NCBI RefSeq assembly: GCF_029945685.1 | Contig: NZ_JAQSDA010000007.1 | Span: 265,531 to 319,674 of the forward strand | Direction of reading: 5' to 3' | Source of the DNA: Polaromonas sp. | Lineage (GTDB): Bacteria > Pseudomonadota > Gammaproteobacteria > Burkholderiales > Burkholderiaceae_C | DNA length: 54,144 bases | Shown here: positions 18,943-27,581 of the stretch, one piece after another | Layout of the letters: each line of letters starts with the position of its first letter | Numbering within the stretch: the first letter of the stretch is position 1 | Notes under the pieces: model-generated | The model's database searches: none | What the model saw: the letters and a program-made list of their open reading frames with translations, nothing else | What the model was told of the DNA's origin: nothing | Translations under genes and position numbers: made by a program

Positions 18943-19395
18943 TCAGCCGTGATGCGGATGCCGTGGCGACACGGGACGGTTCGGGCATTTGTCCTTGGTG
19001 CAGTTGGCATACATCGACAGCGAATGGTCGGCGATCGCAAACCCCTTGGCCTTGGCGACGGCGTGCTGGCGTTTCTCGATTTCGGCGTCGTAAAACTCCT
19101 CGACCTTGCCGCAGTCGAGGCACACCAGGTGGTCATGGTGCTGGCCTTCGTTGATTTCGTAGACCGCCTTGCCGGATTCGAAATTGCTGCGGTTGAGCAG
19201 GCCGGCCTGCTCGAACTGGGTCAACACGCGGTACACCGTGGCCAGCCCGATGTCGGACCGGTCTTCCAGCAACACCCGGAAAACATCTTCTGCCGTCATG
19301 TGCCGCTGCTTGCCGGCCTGGAAAATCTCCAGGATCTTCAGGCGCGGCAGGGTGGCTTTCAGTCCGGTGTTCTTGAGTTCGTCGATGTTGCTCAT
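18943..19395 (-). CDS. fur: Ferric uptake regulator Fur
   Basis: 150-residue iron-responsive repressor. The winged helix comprises residues ~1-80 ([46 protein letters not shown]). The metal-binding and dimer domain has [25 protein letters not shown] and a C-terminal CPNRP. The start at 19395 ([11 protein letters not shown]) is the family start; the ORF extends to 19536 but would run over the bamE promoter. Divergent from bamE with 130 bp between them. Confidence 0.95.
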   Translation of the reverse strand: MSNIDELKNTGLKATLPRLKILEIFQAGKQRHMTAEDVFRVLLEDRSDIGLATVYRVLTQFEQAGLLNRSNFESGKAVYEINEGQHHDHLVCLDCGKVEEFYDAEIEKRQHAVAKAKGFAIADHSLSMYANCTKDKCPNRPVSPRHPHHG

Positions 19396-19490
19396 GGAGG
19401 AGACTTCCTGAGGAAAAGGGGCCGCAGTCGGGGCCTGTGCAGGCCCGGCATTCGGGGGCCGAAGGCGCGTACGCAGCGGCACCCAGCCGC

Positions 19491-19496
19491 TACAAT
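19491..19496 (+). promoter_or_regulatory. Candidate -10 element for bamE
   Basis: TACAAT, 5/6 match to TATAAT, 29 bp before the bamE ATG in the fur-bamE divergent region. No convincing -35 hexamer is seen. Confidence 0.4.
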
Positions 19497-19525
19497 GGCC
19501 AATCATATCGCTACACCCCCCTACT

Positions 19526-20116
19526 ATGTCAGCCATGCGTGCAAATTACCGTCGCGGCCTCCAAACCGCTTTCGCCGTCCTGGCCTGCGCCGGACTGGCT
19601 GCCTGCGGCAGCGGCAAAGGCCTGACCGGGGGTTTGAGCGAAAGCAGGATCAACCCCGTCAACTGGATCACGCCGTACAAGATCGAGGTTGTCCAGGGCA
19701 ACTTCGTCTCCAGGGAGCAGGTCGAACTGCTCAAGCCCGGCATGTCCCGGGAACAGGTGCGCCAGGTGCTGGGCACGCCGCTGCTGGCCAGTCTGTTCCA
19801 TGCAGATCGATGGGACTATGTCTTCACCCTGAAGCGCCAGGGTGTGGAGCCGCAGGCGCTCAGGCTCACGGTTTTTTTCAAGGGTGATGCCCTTGAGCGG
19901 TTTGAGGGCGATGACATGCCCAGCGAATCGGACTTCGTCGCCAAGCTCGACTCGCGTCGCAAGCTCGGCAAGGTGCCTGTGCTTGAGCTGACCGAAGAGC
20001 AGCTCAAGGCCGCCGAAAAGAAACCGGCTGCGACAGCCGCCACCCCGACGGTGACGTCCCCCGTGTCCGCGCCTTCGGCTGCCAGCTACCCGCCGCTGGA
20101 AAGCCCGGCCCGGTGA
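19526..20116 (+). CDS. bamE: Outer-membrane assembly lipoprotein BamE (OmlA/SmpA)
   Basis: Accessory lipoprotein of the BAM complex that inserts beta-barrel proteins. 196 residues. Signal peptide with lipobox LAAC, lipidated Cys at residue 27. The SmpA/OmlA domain follows with [13 protein letters not shown] [29 protein letters not shown], and [14 protein letters not shown] low-complexity Ala/Pro/Thr tail extends the C terminus. A second in-frame ATG at 19535 is also possible. Overlaps dapB by GTGA (20113-20116). Confidence 0.93.
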   Translation: MSAMRANYRRGLQTAFAVLACAGLAACGSGKGLTGGLSESRINPVNWITPYKIEVVQGNFVSREQVELLKPGMSREQVRQVLGTPLLASLFHADRWDYVFTLKRQGVEPQALRLTVFFKGDALERFEGDDMPSESDFVAKLDSRRKLGKVPVLELTEEQLKAAEKKPAATAATPTVTSPVSAPSAASYPPLESPAR

Positions 20117-20934
20117 GCACGCTGCAGCAGGCTCCTCTCTGTGTCGCGGTGGCCGGTGCCGGCGGCCGCATGGGCCAGATGCTGGTCGAGGCCGTGCGCA
20201 GCAGTGGCGACTGCCAGCTGACCGGCGCGCTGGATGTGGCCACCAGCCCGGGGCTGGGAAGCGACGCCGCAGGTTTTCTCGGACAGGCCAGCGGTGTGGT
20301 GATCACCGCCGACCTGGCCGCCGGCCTGGCCGGCGCCCAGGTATTGATCGACTTCACCCGTCCTGAAGGAACGATGGCACACCTGGCCAGATGCCGCGAG
20401 CTGGGCGTCAAGCTGGTGATTGGCACCACGGGTTTTTCCGATGCGCAAAAGGCTGAGATCGCCGCTGCCGCCAAAGACATCGCCATCGTCATGGCGCCCA
20501 ACATGAGTGTCGGCGTCAATGTCACGCTGAAACTGCTTGAAATGGCGGCCAAAGCCCTGAACACCGGTTACGACATCGAAATCATCGAGGCCCATCACCG
20601 CCACAAGGTCGATGCGCCTTCCGGCACCGCGCTGAAAATGGGCGAGGTGATCGCTGGCGCGCTGGGTCGTGACCTCAAGGATTGCGCGGTGTATGCCCGG
20701 GAAGGCGTGACCGGCGAGCGCGACCCCTCGTCCATCGGTTTTGCGACGATTCGCGGCGGCGACATTGTCGGTGACCACACCGTGCTGTTTGCCGGCACCG
20801 GCGAACGTATTGAAATCACCCACAAATCCTCCAGCCGCGTCACCTACGCCCAGGGCAGCCTGCGGGCCGCGCGTTTTCTGGCCGGCAAACCCGCCGGCCT
20901 GTACGACATGTTCGATGTGCTGAACCTGAAGTGA
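20113..20934 (+). CDS. dapB: 4-hydroxy-tetrahydrodipicolinate reductase DapB
   Basis: NAD(P)H-dependent step of the lysine/diaminopimelate pathway. 273 residues. The N-terminal Rossmann motif is [10 protein letters not shown], and the catalytic/substrate loop is [20 protein letters not shown] with its His pair and Lys. The GTG start overlaps the bamE stop, so translation is probably coupled. exbB follows after 8 bp. Confidence 0.96.
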   Translation: MSTLQQAPLCVAVAGAGGRMGQMLVEAVRSSGDCQLTGALDVATSPGLGSDAAGFLGQASGVVITADLAAGLAGAQVLIDFTRPEGTMAHLARCRELGVKLVIGTTGFSDAQKAEIAAAAKDIAIVMAPNMSVGVNVTLKLLEMAAKALNTGYDIEIIEAHHRHKVDAPSGTALKMGEVIAGALGRDLKDCAVYAREGVTGERDPSSIGFATIRGGDIVGDHTVLFAGTGERIEITHKSSSRVTYAQGSLRAARFLAGKPAGLYDMFDVLNLK

Positions 20935-20942
20935 GCGACTGA

Positions 20943-21644
20943 ATGAACGTGCTCGCGTTGATGACTCAGGGCGACGCCGTGACCGGGCTGGTGGCGGCGC
21001 TGCTGCTGCTGATGTCGGTGGCCAGCTGGGTCGTGATTGTCTGGAAGGCCTGGCTGCTCAAACGCGCGGTCGGCGATGTGGCCCGCAGCACGGCCGTGTT
21101 CTGGCAGTCCGCTTCCGTCGAGGAGGCCCAGCCCAAGGTGGCTGCCTTCGACCGCGAGGCACTGGTGCTGCCGCTGATCGCCGCCACCAGGCTGCAGGCC
21201 GGCGGCACGCTGGCCTCGGCCGGCGACCGGTCCCAGCAGCTGACGCGGGTTCTGCGCGATGCGTTGCATGCGGTGCTGCACAAGTTGCAGTACGGCCAGG
21301 TGCTGCTGGCCACCGTCGGTTCGACCGCACCCTTTGTCGGCCTGCTGGGCACGGTCTGGGGCATCTACCACGCGCTGGTGGGCATTTCGGCGGCCGGCCA
21401 GATCACCATCGACAAGGTGTCCGGCCCCGTCGGCGAGGCGCTGATCATGACGGCCGCCGGCCTGGCCGTGGCCATTCCCGCCGTGCTGGCCTACAACATC
21501 TTTGGCCGCAACATCGGCCGCATCGAGGCGGACCTGGAAGGGTTTGCCTACGATGTTCGCGAACTGCTGGTGGCCCCCGATTCGCGCCCCCGGCCCGCGA
21601 ATCGGGCCGCGGACGAGCAGGGCGCAAGCCCCGCCAGGCCATGA
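20943..21644 (+). CDS. exbB: MotA/TolQ/ExbB proton channel family protein
   Basis: 233-residue inner-membrane channel subunit that uses the proton gradient to energise outer-membrane transport through TonB (or envelope integrity if TolQ). It has an N-terminal helix (~10-38) and two long central helices with the family block STAPFVGLLGTVWGIYHAL and GEALIMTAAGLAVAIPAVLAYN. It overlaps exbD by ATGA. No tonB or tolA lies nearby, so ExbB rather than TolQ is a judgement from length and the two-gene context. Confidence 0.87.
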   Translation: MNVLALMTQGDAVTGLVAALLLLMSVASWVVIVWKAWLLKRAVGDVARSTAVFWQSASVEEAQPKVAAFDREALVLPLIAATRLQAGGTLASAGDRSQQLTRVLRDALHAVLHKLQYGQVLLATVGSTAPFVGLLGTVWGIYHALVGISAAGQITIDKVSGPVGEALIMTAAGLAVAIPAVLAYNIFGRNIGRIEADLEGFAYDVRELLVAPDSRPRPANRAADEQGASPARP

Positions 21645-22087
21645 GTTTCGGCCGGCTTGAGCGCAGTGTTGGCGCGCAGCCCATGAGCGAGATCAATGTC
21701 ACCCCGCTGGTGGACGTGATGCTGGTGCTGGTGGTGATCTTCATCATCACCGCGCCCCTGCTGGCCAGCTCGATCAAGCTGGACTTGCCCAAAAGTGATG
21801 CCGCCCGGCCGAACGAGGCGCCGCAATTCGTCACGCTGGCGGTCGACAGGGCCGGCCAGGCCTTCCTCAACGACCAGCCGGTTTCCGGCGAGCAACTGGA
21901 CCAGCGCCTGCGGCAAAACGCGGCGCTGAACCCCGACACCGAAGTGCAGCTGCGTGCCGACGAGGCCGTGCCTTATGGCCGCATCGTCGAGGTCATGGGC
22001 ATCGCGCAAAAAGCCGGCCTGAACCGCATCGGCTTCGTTGCCAACGCCCCCGCCACCACCACGCCTGCCCCTGCGACCCGGCCCTGA
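21641..22087 (+). CDS. exbD: Biopolymer transport protein ExbD/TolR family
   Basis: 148 residues. A short cytoplasmic N terminus contains [20 protein letters not shown], a single transmembrane helix with the conserved proton-path Asp, followed by a periplasmic domain ([20 protein letters not shown]). It overlaps exbB by 4 bp and is its stoichiometric partner. The C terminus is Ala/Thr/Pro-rich. leuS starts 95 bp downstream. Confidence 0.9.
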   Translation: MSFGRLERSVGAQPMSEINVTPLVDVMLVLVVIFIITAPLLASSIKLDLPKSDAARPNEAPQFVTLAVDRAGQAFLNDQPVSGEQLDQRLRQNAALNPDTEVQLRADEAVPYGRIVEVMGIAQKAGLNRIGFVANAPATTTPAPATRP

Positions 22088-22120
22088 AGGCGCTCCGGCG
22101 CGGCAGGCCCGGCCCAGCGC

Positions 22121-22127
22121 CTAAAAT
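22121..22127 (+). promoter_or_regulatory. Candidate -10 element for leuS
   Basis: CTAAAAT in the exbD-leuS gap, 55 bp before the leuS ATG; no clear -35. It suggests that leuS-lptE has its own promoter in addition to read-through. Confidence 0.35.
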
Positions 22128-22182
22128 CCCTGCAAGCGGCAGCCAGGGGCTGCTTCATTTTTCTTTCCATCTTCCGTGCGCC

Positions 22183-24831
22183 ATGCAAGACAAATACAAC
22201 CACCTCGACGTTGAGCGCAGTGCGCAAACCCACTGGACCGCGGCCGACGCCTACCGCGTCACCGAAGACACGTCCCGAAAGAAGTATTACGCCTGCTCCA
22301 TGCTGCCTTACCCCAGCGGCAAGCTGCACATGGGCCATGTGCGCAACTACACCATCAACGACATGCTCACGCGCTACCTTCGCATGAAGGGCTACAACGT
22401 GCTCATGCCCATGGGCTGGGACGCCTTCGGCCTGCCGGCGGAAAACGCCGCGATGAAAAACGGCGTTCCGCCGGCGCAGTGGACGTACGACAACATCGCT
22501 TACATGAAAAAGCAGATGCAGGCGATGGGGCTGGCCATCGACTGGAGCCGCGAGGTCGCCACTTGTGACCCGAGTTATTACAAGTGGAACCAGTGGCTGT
22601 TCCTGAAGATGCTGGACAAGGGCATCGCCTACCGCAAGACCCAGGTCGTCAACTGGGACCCGGTGGACCAGACCGTGCTGGCCAACGAGCAGGTGATCGA
22701 CGGCAAGGGCTGGCGCACCGGCGCCGTGGTGGAAAAGCGCGAGATTCCGGGCTACTACCTGAAGATCACCGATTACGCCGAAGAACTGCTCGACAGCGTC
22801 AGCCACAAGCTGCCGGGCTGGCCCGAACGCGTCAAGCTGATGCAGGAAAACTGGATAGGCAAAAGCGAAGGTGTTCGTTTCGCGTTTCCGCATGAGATCC
22901 GGGATGGCGCCGGCGACCTGATCGGCGACGGGAAGATGTACGTCTTCACCACCCGCGCCGACACCATCATGGGCGTGACCTTCTGCGCCGTGGCGCCCGA
23001 ACACCCGCTGGCAGTCCATGCGGCGGCGTCGAATCCGAAGCTTGCCGCCTTCATCGAGGACTGCAAGTCCGGCGGCACCACCGAAGCCGAACTCGCGACG
23101 CAGGAGAAAAAAGGCGAGCGCACCGGACTGTCCGTCACGCACCCGCTGACCGGCGAGGCTGTGGAGGTCTGGGTCGGCAACTACGTGCTGATGAGTTACG
23201 GCGACGGCGCGGTCATGGGCGTGCCCGCGCACGACGAGCGCGACTTCGAATTCGCGAAGAAATACGCCTTGCCGATCAAGCAGGTCACGGACGTGAGCGG
23301 CAAGACCTACAGTGACGCCGCCTGGGCCGACTGGTACGGCGACAAGCAGCAGGGCGTCGCCATCAACTCCGGCAAATACGATGGCCTGGCCTTCAAGGCC
23401 GCGGTCGATGCGGTGGCCGCCGACCTCGCCGCGCTGGGACTTGGCGAGAAAAAAACCACCTGGCGCCTGCGCGACTGGGGCGTGAGCCGCCAGCGTTACT
23501 GGGGCACGCCGATTCCCATCATCCACTGCGAGGAGCACGGCGCGGTGCCGGTGCCGGAGAAGGATTTGCCGGTGGTGTTGCCGCAGGACTGCGTGCCCGA
23601 CGGCTCCGGCAATCCGCTGCACAAGCACGAAGGTTTTCACGCCGGGGTGGTGTGTCCCGTCTGCGGCAAGCCGGCGCGGCGCGAGACCGACACCATGGAC
23701 ACCTTTGTCGATTCGTCCTGGTATTACATGCGGTACTGCGATCCGAAGAACGACGACAAAATGGTCGCGGAGGGCGCCAGCTACTGGATGCCGATGGACC
23801 AGTACATCGGCGGCATTGAACACGCCATCCTGCACCTGCTGTATGCGCGCTTCTGGACCAAGGTCATGCGCGACATGGGTCTGGTCCAGGTGGATGAACC
23901 CTTCACCAAGCTGCTGACGCAGGGCATGGTGCTCAACCACATCTACTCGCGCAAGGGCGAAAAAGGCGGCGTCGAATACTTCTGGCCGGCCGATGTGGAC
24001 GACGTGCACGACGAAAACGGCAAGGTCACCGGCGCCAGACTCAGGAAAGACGGCTCCATGGTCAGCTACGAAGGCGTGGGCACCATGAGCAAGAGCAAGA
24101 ACAACGGTGTCGATCCGCAGGACCTGATCGAGAAATACGGCGCCGACACCGCGCGCCTGTACACCATGTTCACCTCGCCGCCGGAAGCCACGCTGGAGTG
24201 GAACGACGCGGGCGTGGAAGGCTCCTACCGTTTCCTGCGCCGGGTCTGGAACTTCGGTGTCAAGCTGGATGCTATGAATTTAGGAGCTGCTGGCGCTCGT
24301 CCACTAAGGGCGGGGGCCGTATTTGACAAGGAAACGCAGGCGCTGCGCCGCGAGATCCACACGGTGCTCAAGCAGATCGACTACGACTACCAGCGCATGC
24401 AGTACAACACCGTGGTGTCGGGCGCCATGAAGCTGCTCAACGCACTCGAAGATTTCAAAGGCCAGACCTCGACAGGCGCAGCGTTTGCCCTGCGCGAAGG
24501 CATGGGCATCCTGCTGCGCTGCCTTTACCCCGCCACGCCGCATGTGGCGCACGCGCTGTGGGACGAGCTCGGTTTTGCCAGAGACCATGGCGAGCTGCTC
24601 GACGCACCCTGGCCGGAGGTGGATGCTTCTGCCCTGGTGCAGGACGAAATCGAGCTGGTGCTGCAGATCAATGGCAAGCTGCGCGGGTCGGTCACCGTGC
24701 CCGCCGGCGCCGACAAGGCCGCGATCGAGGCGGCGGCGCTGGCCTCGGACGCGTTTGTCAGGCAGGCCGACGGCGCCGCGGCCAAAAAAGTCATCGTTGT
24801 CCCGGGCCGCCTGGTCAACATCGTCGTCTGA
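22183..24831 (+). CDS. leuS: Leucyl-tRNA synthetase
   Basis: Class I aminoacyl-tRNA synthetase that charges tRNA-Leu. 882 residues. The HIGH motif appears as [11 protein letters not shown]; the CP1 editing domain lies in the middle ([20 protein letters not shown]); the KMSKS motif is TMSKSKNNG with Thr in the first position. The C-terminal tRNA-binding domain ends LVNIVV. Residues ~697-715 are encoded by a copy of the interspersed repeat and show a run of otherwise rare codons (TTA, CTA, CCA, AGG, GTA); they sit in the linker before the anticodon-binding helices. Followed after 11 bp by lptE. Confidence 0.97.
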   Translation: MQDKYNHLDVERSAQTHWTAADAYRVTEDTSRKKYYACSMLPYPSGKLHMGHVRNYTINDMLTRYLRMKGYNVLMPMGWDAFGLPAENAAMKNGVPPAQWTYDNIAYMKKQMQAMGLAIDWSREVATCDPSYYKWNQWLFLKMLDKGIAYRKTQVVNWDPVDQTVLANEQVIDGKGWRTGAVVEKREIPGYYLKITDYAEELLDSVSHKLPGWPERVKLMQENWIGKSEGVRFAFPHEIRDGAGDLIGDGKMYVFTTRADTIMGVTFCAVAPEHPLAVHAAASNPKLAAFIEDCKSGGTTEAELATQEKKGERTGLSVTHPLTGEAVEVWVGNYVLMSYGDGAVMGVPAHDERDFEFAKKYALPIKQVTDVSGKTYSDAAWADWYGDKQQGVAINSGKYDGLAFKAAVDAVAADLAALGLGEKKTTWRLRDWGVSRQRYWGTPIPIIHCEEHGAVPVPEKDLPVVLPQDCVPDGSGNPLHKHEGFHAGVVCPVCGKPARRETDTMDTFVDSSWYYMRYCDPKNDDKMVAEGASYWMPMDQYIGGIEHAILHLLYARFWTKVMRDMGLVQVDEPFTKLLTQGMVLNHIYSRKGEKGGVEYFWPADVDDVHDENGKVTGARLRKDGSMVSYEGVGTMSKSKNNGVDPQDLIEKYGADTARLYTMFTSPPEATLEWNDAGVEGSYRFLRRVWNFGVKLDAMNLGAAGARPLRAGAVFDKETQALRREIHTVLKQIDYDYQRMQYNTVVSGAMKLLNALEDFKGQTSTGAAFALREGMGILLRCLYPATPHVAHALWDELGFARDHGELLDAPWPEVDASALVQDEIELVLQINGKLRGSVTVPAGADKAAIEAAALASDAFVRQADGAAAKKVIVVPGRLVNIVV
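24270..24327 (+). repeat. Interspersed ~59-bp repeat, copy D, inside leuS
   Basis: TGCTAT start, AGCTG at bases 16-20, CTGGCGC, then CCACTAAGGGCG and an ATTTGAC end. It is read in frame as leuS residues ~697-715 (from [12 protein letters not shown] to VFD) without a stop. Confidence 0.82.
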
Positions 24832-24842
24832 AGGAAACCACC

Positions 24843-25343
24843 ATGCAACGTCGCGTCTTCCTGCTGTCCGCCCTGTCGGCCTCGGTCCTGAGTGCCTGCG
24901 GCTTTGCCTTGCGCAAGGCGCCCAACTACGCGTTCAAGACCATTTACAGCGGTGCGGCTGAGACCTCGACACTGGGCACCGAGCTCAACCGCAACCTCGA
25001 AGCGGGCGGCACGGTGAAGGTGATCCGCGACCCGCGCCTGATCGGCGAGGCGGACGTGATTCTCGATGTGTTGCTCGACCAGCGGGAAAAAACCGTGGTC
25101 GGCATCAACGCCTCGGGCCAGGTGCGCGAGTTCCAGCTGCGCACACGTTTCAGGTTCCAGCTGCGCACGCTCAAGGGCAAGTTGCTGATCCCGCCGGCCG
25201 AGATCGTGCTGCAGCGCGACATCAGTTTCAACGAGTCCGCGGTGCTGGCCAAGGAAACCGAGGAGGCGCTGCTGTACCGCGACATGCAGAGCGACATCGT
25301 GCAGCAGATCCTGCGCCGGCTGGCCGCCGTCAAGGAGATCTGA
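24843..25343 (+). CDS. lptE: LPS-assembly lipoprotein LptE
   Basis: 166-residue outer-membrane lipoprotein that plugs the LptD barrel and helps place lipopolysaccharide on the cell surface. Signal peptide with lipobox LSAC, lipidated C19, then GFALR, the usual LptE start of the mature protein. The TLGTELNRNLEAGG and VVGINASGQVREFQLRTRF regions match the RlpB fold, and the C-terminal LLYRDMQSDIVQQILRRLAA helix is typical. An AAGGA ribosome-binding site precedes the ATG. leuS-lptE-holA is a common order, but here an arginase gene on the other strand separates lptE from holA. Confidence 0.93.
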   Translation: MQRRVFLLSALSASVLSACGFALRKAPNYAFKTIYSGAAETSTLGTELNRNLEAGGTVKVIRDPRLIGEADVILDVLLDQREKTVVGINASGQVREFQLRTRFRFQLRTLKGKLLIPPAEIVLQRDISFNESAVLAKETEEALLYRDMQSDIVQQILRRLAAVKEI

Positions 25344-25375
25344 CGCTGCCGCCTGCGCTGCAGGCCGGAATACAT

Positions 25376-25434
25376 GATGAAATCGGGCGTAAGCCCAATA
25401 GGGGCGGGCGCCAACAGCTATTAATTGAGTAGCA
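25376..25434 (-). repeat. Interspersed ~59-bp repeat, copy E
   Basis: On the minus strand: TGCTAC start, AGCTG at bases 16-20, TTGGCGC, ending GATTTCATC. It fills most of the 116 bp between the converging lptE and arginase genes. Confidence 0.8.
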
Positions 25435-25459
25435 TCGATTGGCCCCTGTCTTGTGAAGC

Positions 25460-26371
25460 TCAGCGCATCAGCGTGCTTTTGCCGAACAGGCTTTCGACCA
25501 GCTCCAGCACCACTTCGGCCGTGCCGTTGCGCACGTCCAGGGCCGGGTTGAGTTCCATCACGTCCAGCGAGGCCATGCGGCCGGTGTCGGCGATCATTTC
25601 CATGCACAACTGGGCTTCGCGGTAAGTCGGCCCGCCCTTGACGGCTGTGCCGACACCGGGCGCAATCATCGCATCGAGGAAATCAACGTCGAAGCTCACA
25701 TGCAGGTGGGTCTGCGCATCCACGCCGGCCAGCGCCGCCGCCATGGTCTGCCGCATGCCCCACTCGTCGATGTAACGCATGTCGAACACTTCCATGCCCG
25801 ACTGCCTGAGGAGATGTTTTTCGCCCTCGTCAACGCTGCGAATGCCAACCTGCCGGACGGCCGAGGCCTGGATCGCCGGAACCACAGCGCCGATGCCGGT
25901 CAGCTCGGCCGGGCCGTGGCCGCACAACACGGCCACAGGCATGCCGTGGGTGTTGCCGGTGGGGGTCAGGTGGTTGGTGTTGAAGTCGGCATGCGCGTCC
26001 AGCCACAACACACGTAGGGTCTGGCCGGTCTGGCGGCAGCGGCGCGCCACCGCGCTGATGGAGCCGATCGACAGGCAGTGGTCGCCGCCCAGCAGGAGGG
26101 GCAAGTCGCCCGCGCTCAGGGCCGAGAACACAGCCTCATGCACCGAGCGGTTCCAGGCGGCCACCTCGGCCAGATGGCGGTAACCCTGAACGGGCGGCTG
26201 CCACGGGTTGGGCGGGCCGCCCAGGTTGCCCTCGTCCTTCACCTGCAGGCCACGGCCTTCCAGCGTGGCCTGCAGGCCGGCCACGCGCAGCGCCTCGGGG
26301 CCCATCGACGCGCCGCGGGTGCCGGCGCCGATGTCGGTGGGCGCGCCAATCAGGCGAATAGCTTGTGTCAT
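25460..26371 (-). CDS. rocF: Arginase (ureohydrolase family)
   Basis: Hydrolyses L-arginine to ornithine and urea. 303 residues, as for arginases. The binuclear Mn ligand motifs are complete: GGDH (LLLGGDHCLSIG), DAHADFN and SFDVDFLD, with a C-terminal SLDVMELNP. The GNTHGMPVA segment that contacts the substrate alpha-amino group favours arginase over agmatinase. The start at 26371 (MTQAIRLIGAPTDIGAG) is the family start; the ORF runs 22 codons further up. Divergent from holA by 93 bp. Confidence 0.9.
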   Translation of the reverse strand: MTQAIRLIGAPTDIGAGTRGASMGPEALRVAGLQATLEGRGLQVKDEGNLGGPPNPWQPPVQGYRHLAEVAAWNRSVHEAVFSALSAGDLPLLLGGDHCLSIGSISAVARRCRQTGQTLRVLWLDAHADFNTNHLTPTGNTHGMPVAVLCGHGPAELTGIGAVVPAIQASAVRQVGIRSVDEGEKHLLRQSGMEVFDMRYIDEWGMRQTMAAALAGVDAQTHLHVSFDVDFLDAMIAPGVGTAVKGGPTYREAQLCMEMIADTGRMASLDVMELNPALDVRNGTAEVVLELVESLFGKSTLMR

Positions 26372-26450
26372 GGCAAGCAGTATGCCGTCAGCAGTCCGCG
26401 TCTGCCAGTGCGGCCGGGTCAGGAGGGCTTGATGCAAAACTCCCAGCCGC

Positions 26451-26465
26451 TAAACTGGGGCACCA
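26451..26465 (+). promoter_or_regulatory. Candidate -10 element placing the holA transcript start at its ATG
   Basis: TAAACT at 26451-26456 ends 8 bp before the ATG at 26465, the spacing expected if transcription begins at the start codon (leaderless mRNA). An alternative reading is an AGGAGG site (26421-26426) serving an ATG at 26432 and adding 11 residues. Confidence 0.35.
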
Positions 26466-27577
26466 TGAACCTGGCGCCCGCCCAACTTTCCGACCATCTC
26501 CAGCGCGGGCTCAGGAGCCTGTACACCCTGCACGGCGACGAGCCGCTGCTGGTGCAGGAATTCGCCGACGCGCTGCGCGCCGCCGCGCGCGAGCGGGGTT
26601 ACACCGAACGCACGGTGCACACCGTGGCCGGGGCCCATTTTGACTGGAGCGAGGTGCTGGCCAGCGGCGGCTCCCTGAGCCTGTTTGCCGACAAGCAGAT
26701 TGTGGAGATCCGCATCCCCAGCGGCAAGCCCGGCAAGGACGGCTCGTTGGCGCTGCAGCAGATTGCCGAACGCGCGCAGGGCGACGACAGCACGCTGACC
26801 CTGGTGCTGCTGCCGCGCCTGGACAGCATGACGACCAAGGGCGCCTGGTTTGGTGCGCTGGAGAGTTTTGGCACCACGGTCAAGTTCGACGCGATTGACC
26901 GCCGCAACCTGCCGCAGTGGATCGCGCAGCGCCTGCAGCAGCAGGGCCAGCGGGTGGCGCAGGGCGAGGAGGGCCAGCGAACACTGCAGTTTTTTGCCGA
27001 CCGGGTCGAAGGCAACCTGCTGGCCGCGCACCAGGAGATCCAGAAGCTGGGCCTGCTGTATCCCACCGGCCCGGGAGCGTCGGCGGAACTGGGTTTCGAC
27101 CAGGTCGAAAACGCCGTGCTCAACGTCGCGCGTTACGACGTGTTCAAGCTTTCCGAGGCGGTGCTGGGCGGCCATGCCCTGCGCGTGCAGCGCATGCTTG
27201 ACGGCCTGCAGTCCGAAGGTGAATCCGAGGTGCTTGTGCACTGGGCCCTGAGCGAGGACATCCGCAGCTTGAAACGCGTCAAGGACGCCCTGGGCGCGGG
27301 TCGGCCCATGCCGATGGCGTTGCGTGAAAACCGCGTCTGGGGTGTCAAGGAAAAACTGTTCGAGCGGGTGTTGCCCCAGATGGGTGAGACCACACTGGCC
27401 AATTTGCTGCATGCTGCGCACAAGGTTGACGGCATCGTCAAGGGTCTGAAGCAGCCCGACTGGCCGGCCGACGGCTGGCAGGCGCTGCAGCGCCTGGCCG
27501 GCATGGTGTGCAGCGCCTGCCAGCCATCGGCCGTTGCCCGCGGCGTGCGCCAGCCTCTGGGTGGCGCGCGGGGCTAG
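26465..27577 (+). CDS. holA: DNA polymerase III delta subunit HolA
   Basis: Clamp-loader subunit that opens the beta clamp; 370 residues. The N terminus LAPAQLSDHLQRGLRSLYTL, then HGDEPLLVQE, aligns with E. coli HolA from its start, which supports 26465. An in-frame ATG at 26432 has a good AGGAGG but adds residues unlike the family, so the start is not settled. Conserved blocks include SLFADKQIVEIRIPSGKPGK, FFADRVEGNLLAAHQEIQKL and NVARYDVFKLSEAVLGG. It lies only 4 bp before narX, an unusual junction of replication and nitrate-sensing genes. Confidence 0.93.
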   Translation: MNLAPAQLSDHLQRGLRSLYTLHGDEPLLVQEFADALRAAARERGYTERTVHTVAGAHFDWSEVLASGGSLSLFADKQIVEIRIPSGKPGKDGSLALQQIAERAQGDDSTLTLVLLPRLDSMTTKGAWFGALESFGTTVKFDAIDRRNLPQWIAQRLQQQGQRVAQGEEGQRTLQFFADRVEGNLLAAHQEIQKLGLLYPTGPGASAELGFDQVENAVLNVARYDVFKLSEAVLGGHALRVQRMLDGLQSEGESEVLVHWALSEDIRSLKRVKDALGAGRPMPMALRENRVWGVKEKLFERVLPQMGETTLANLLHAAHKVDGIVKGLKQPDWPADGWQALQRLAGMVCSACQPSAVARGVRQPLGGARG

Positions 27578-27581
27578 CGGC

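Noticed and set aside
21973..24009. 678-codon minus-strand ORF
   Set aside because: Antisense of leuS and exbD; no domain recognisable.
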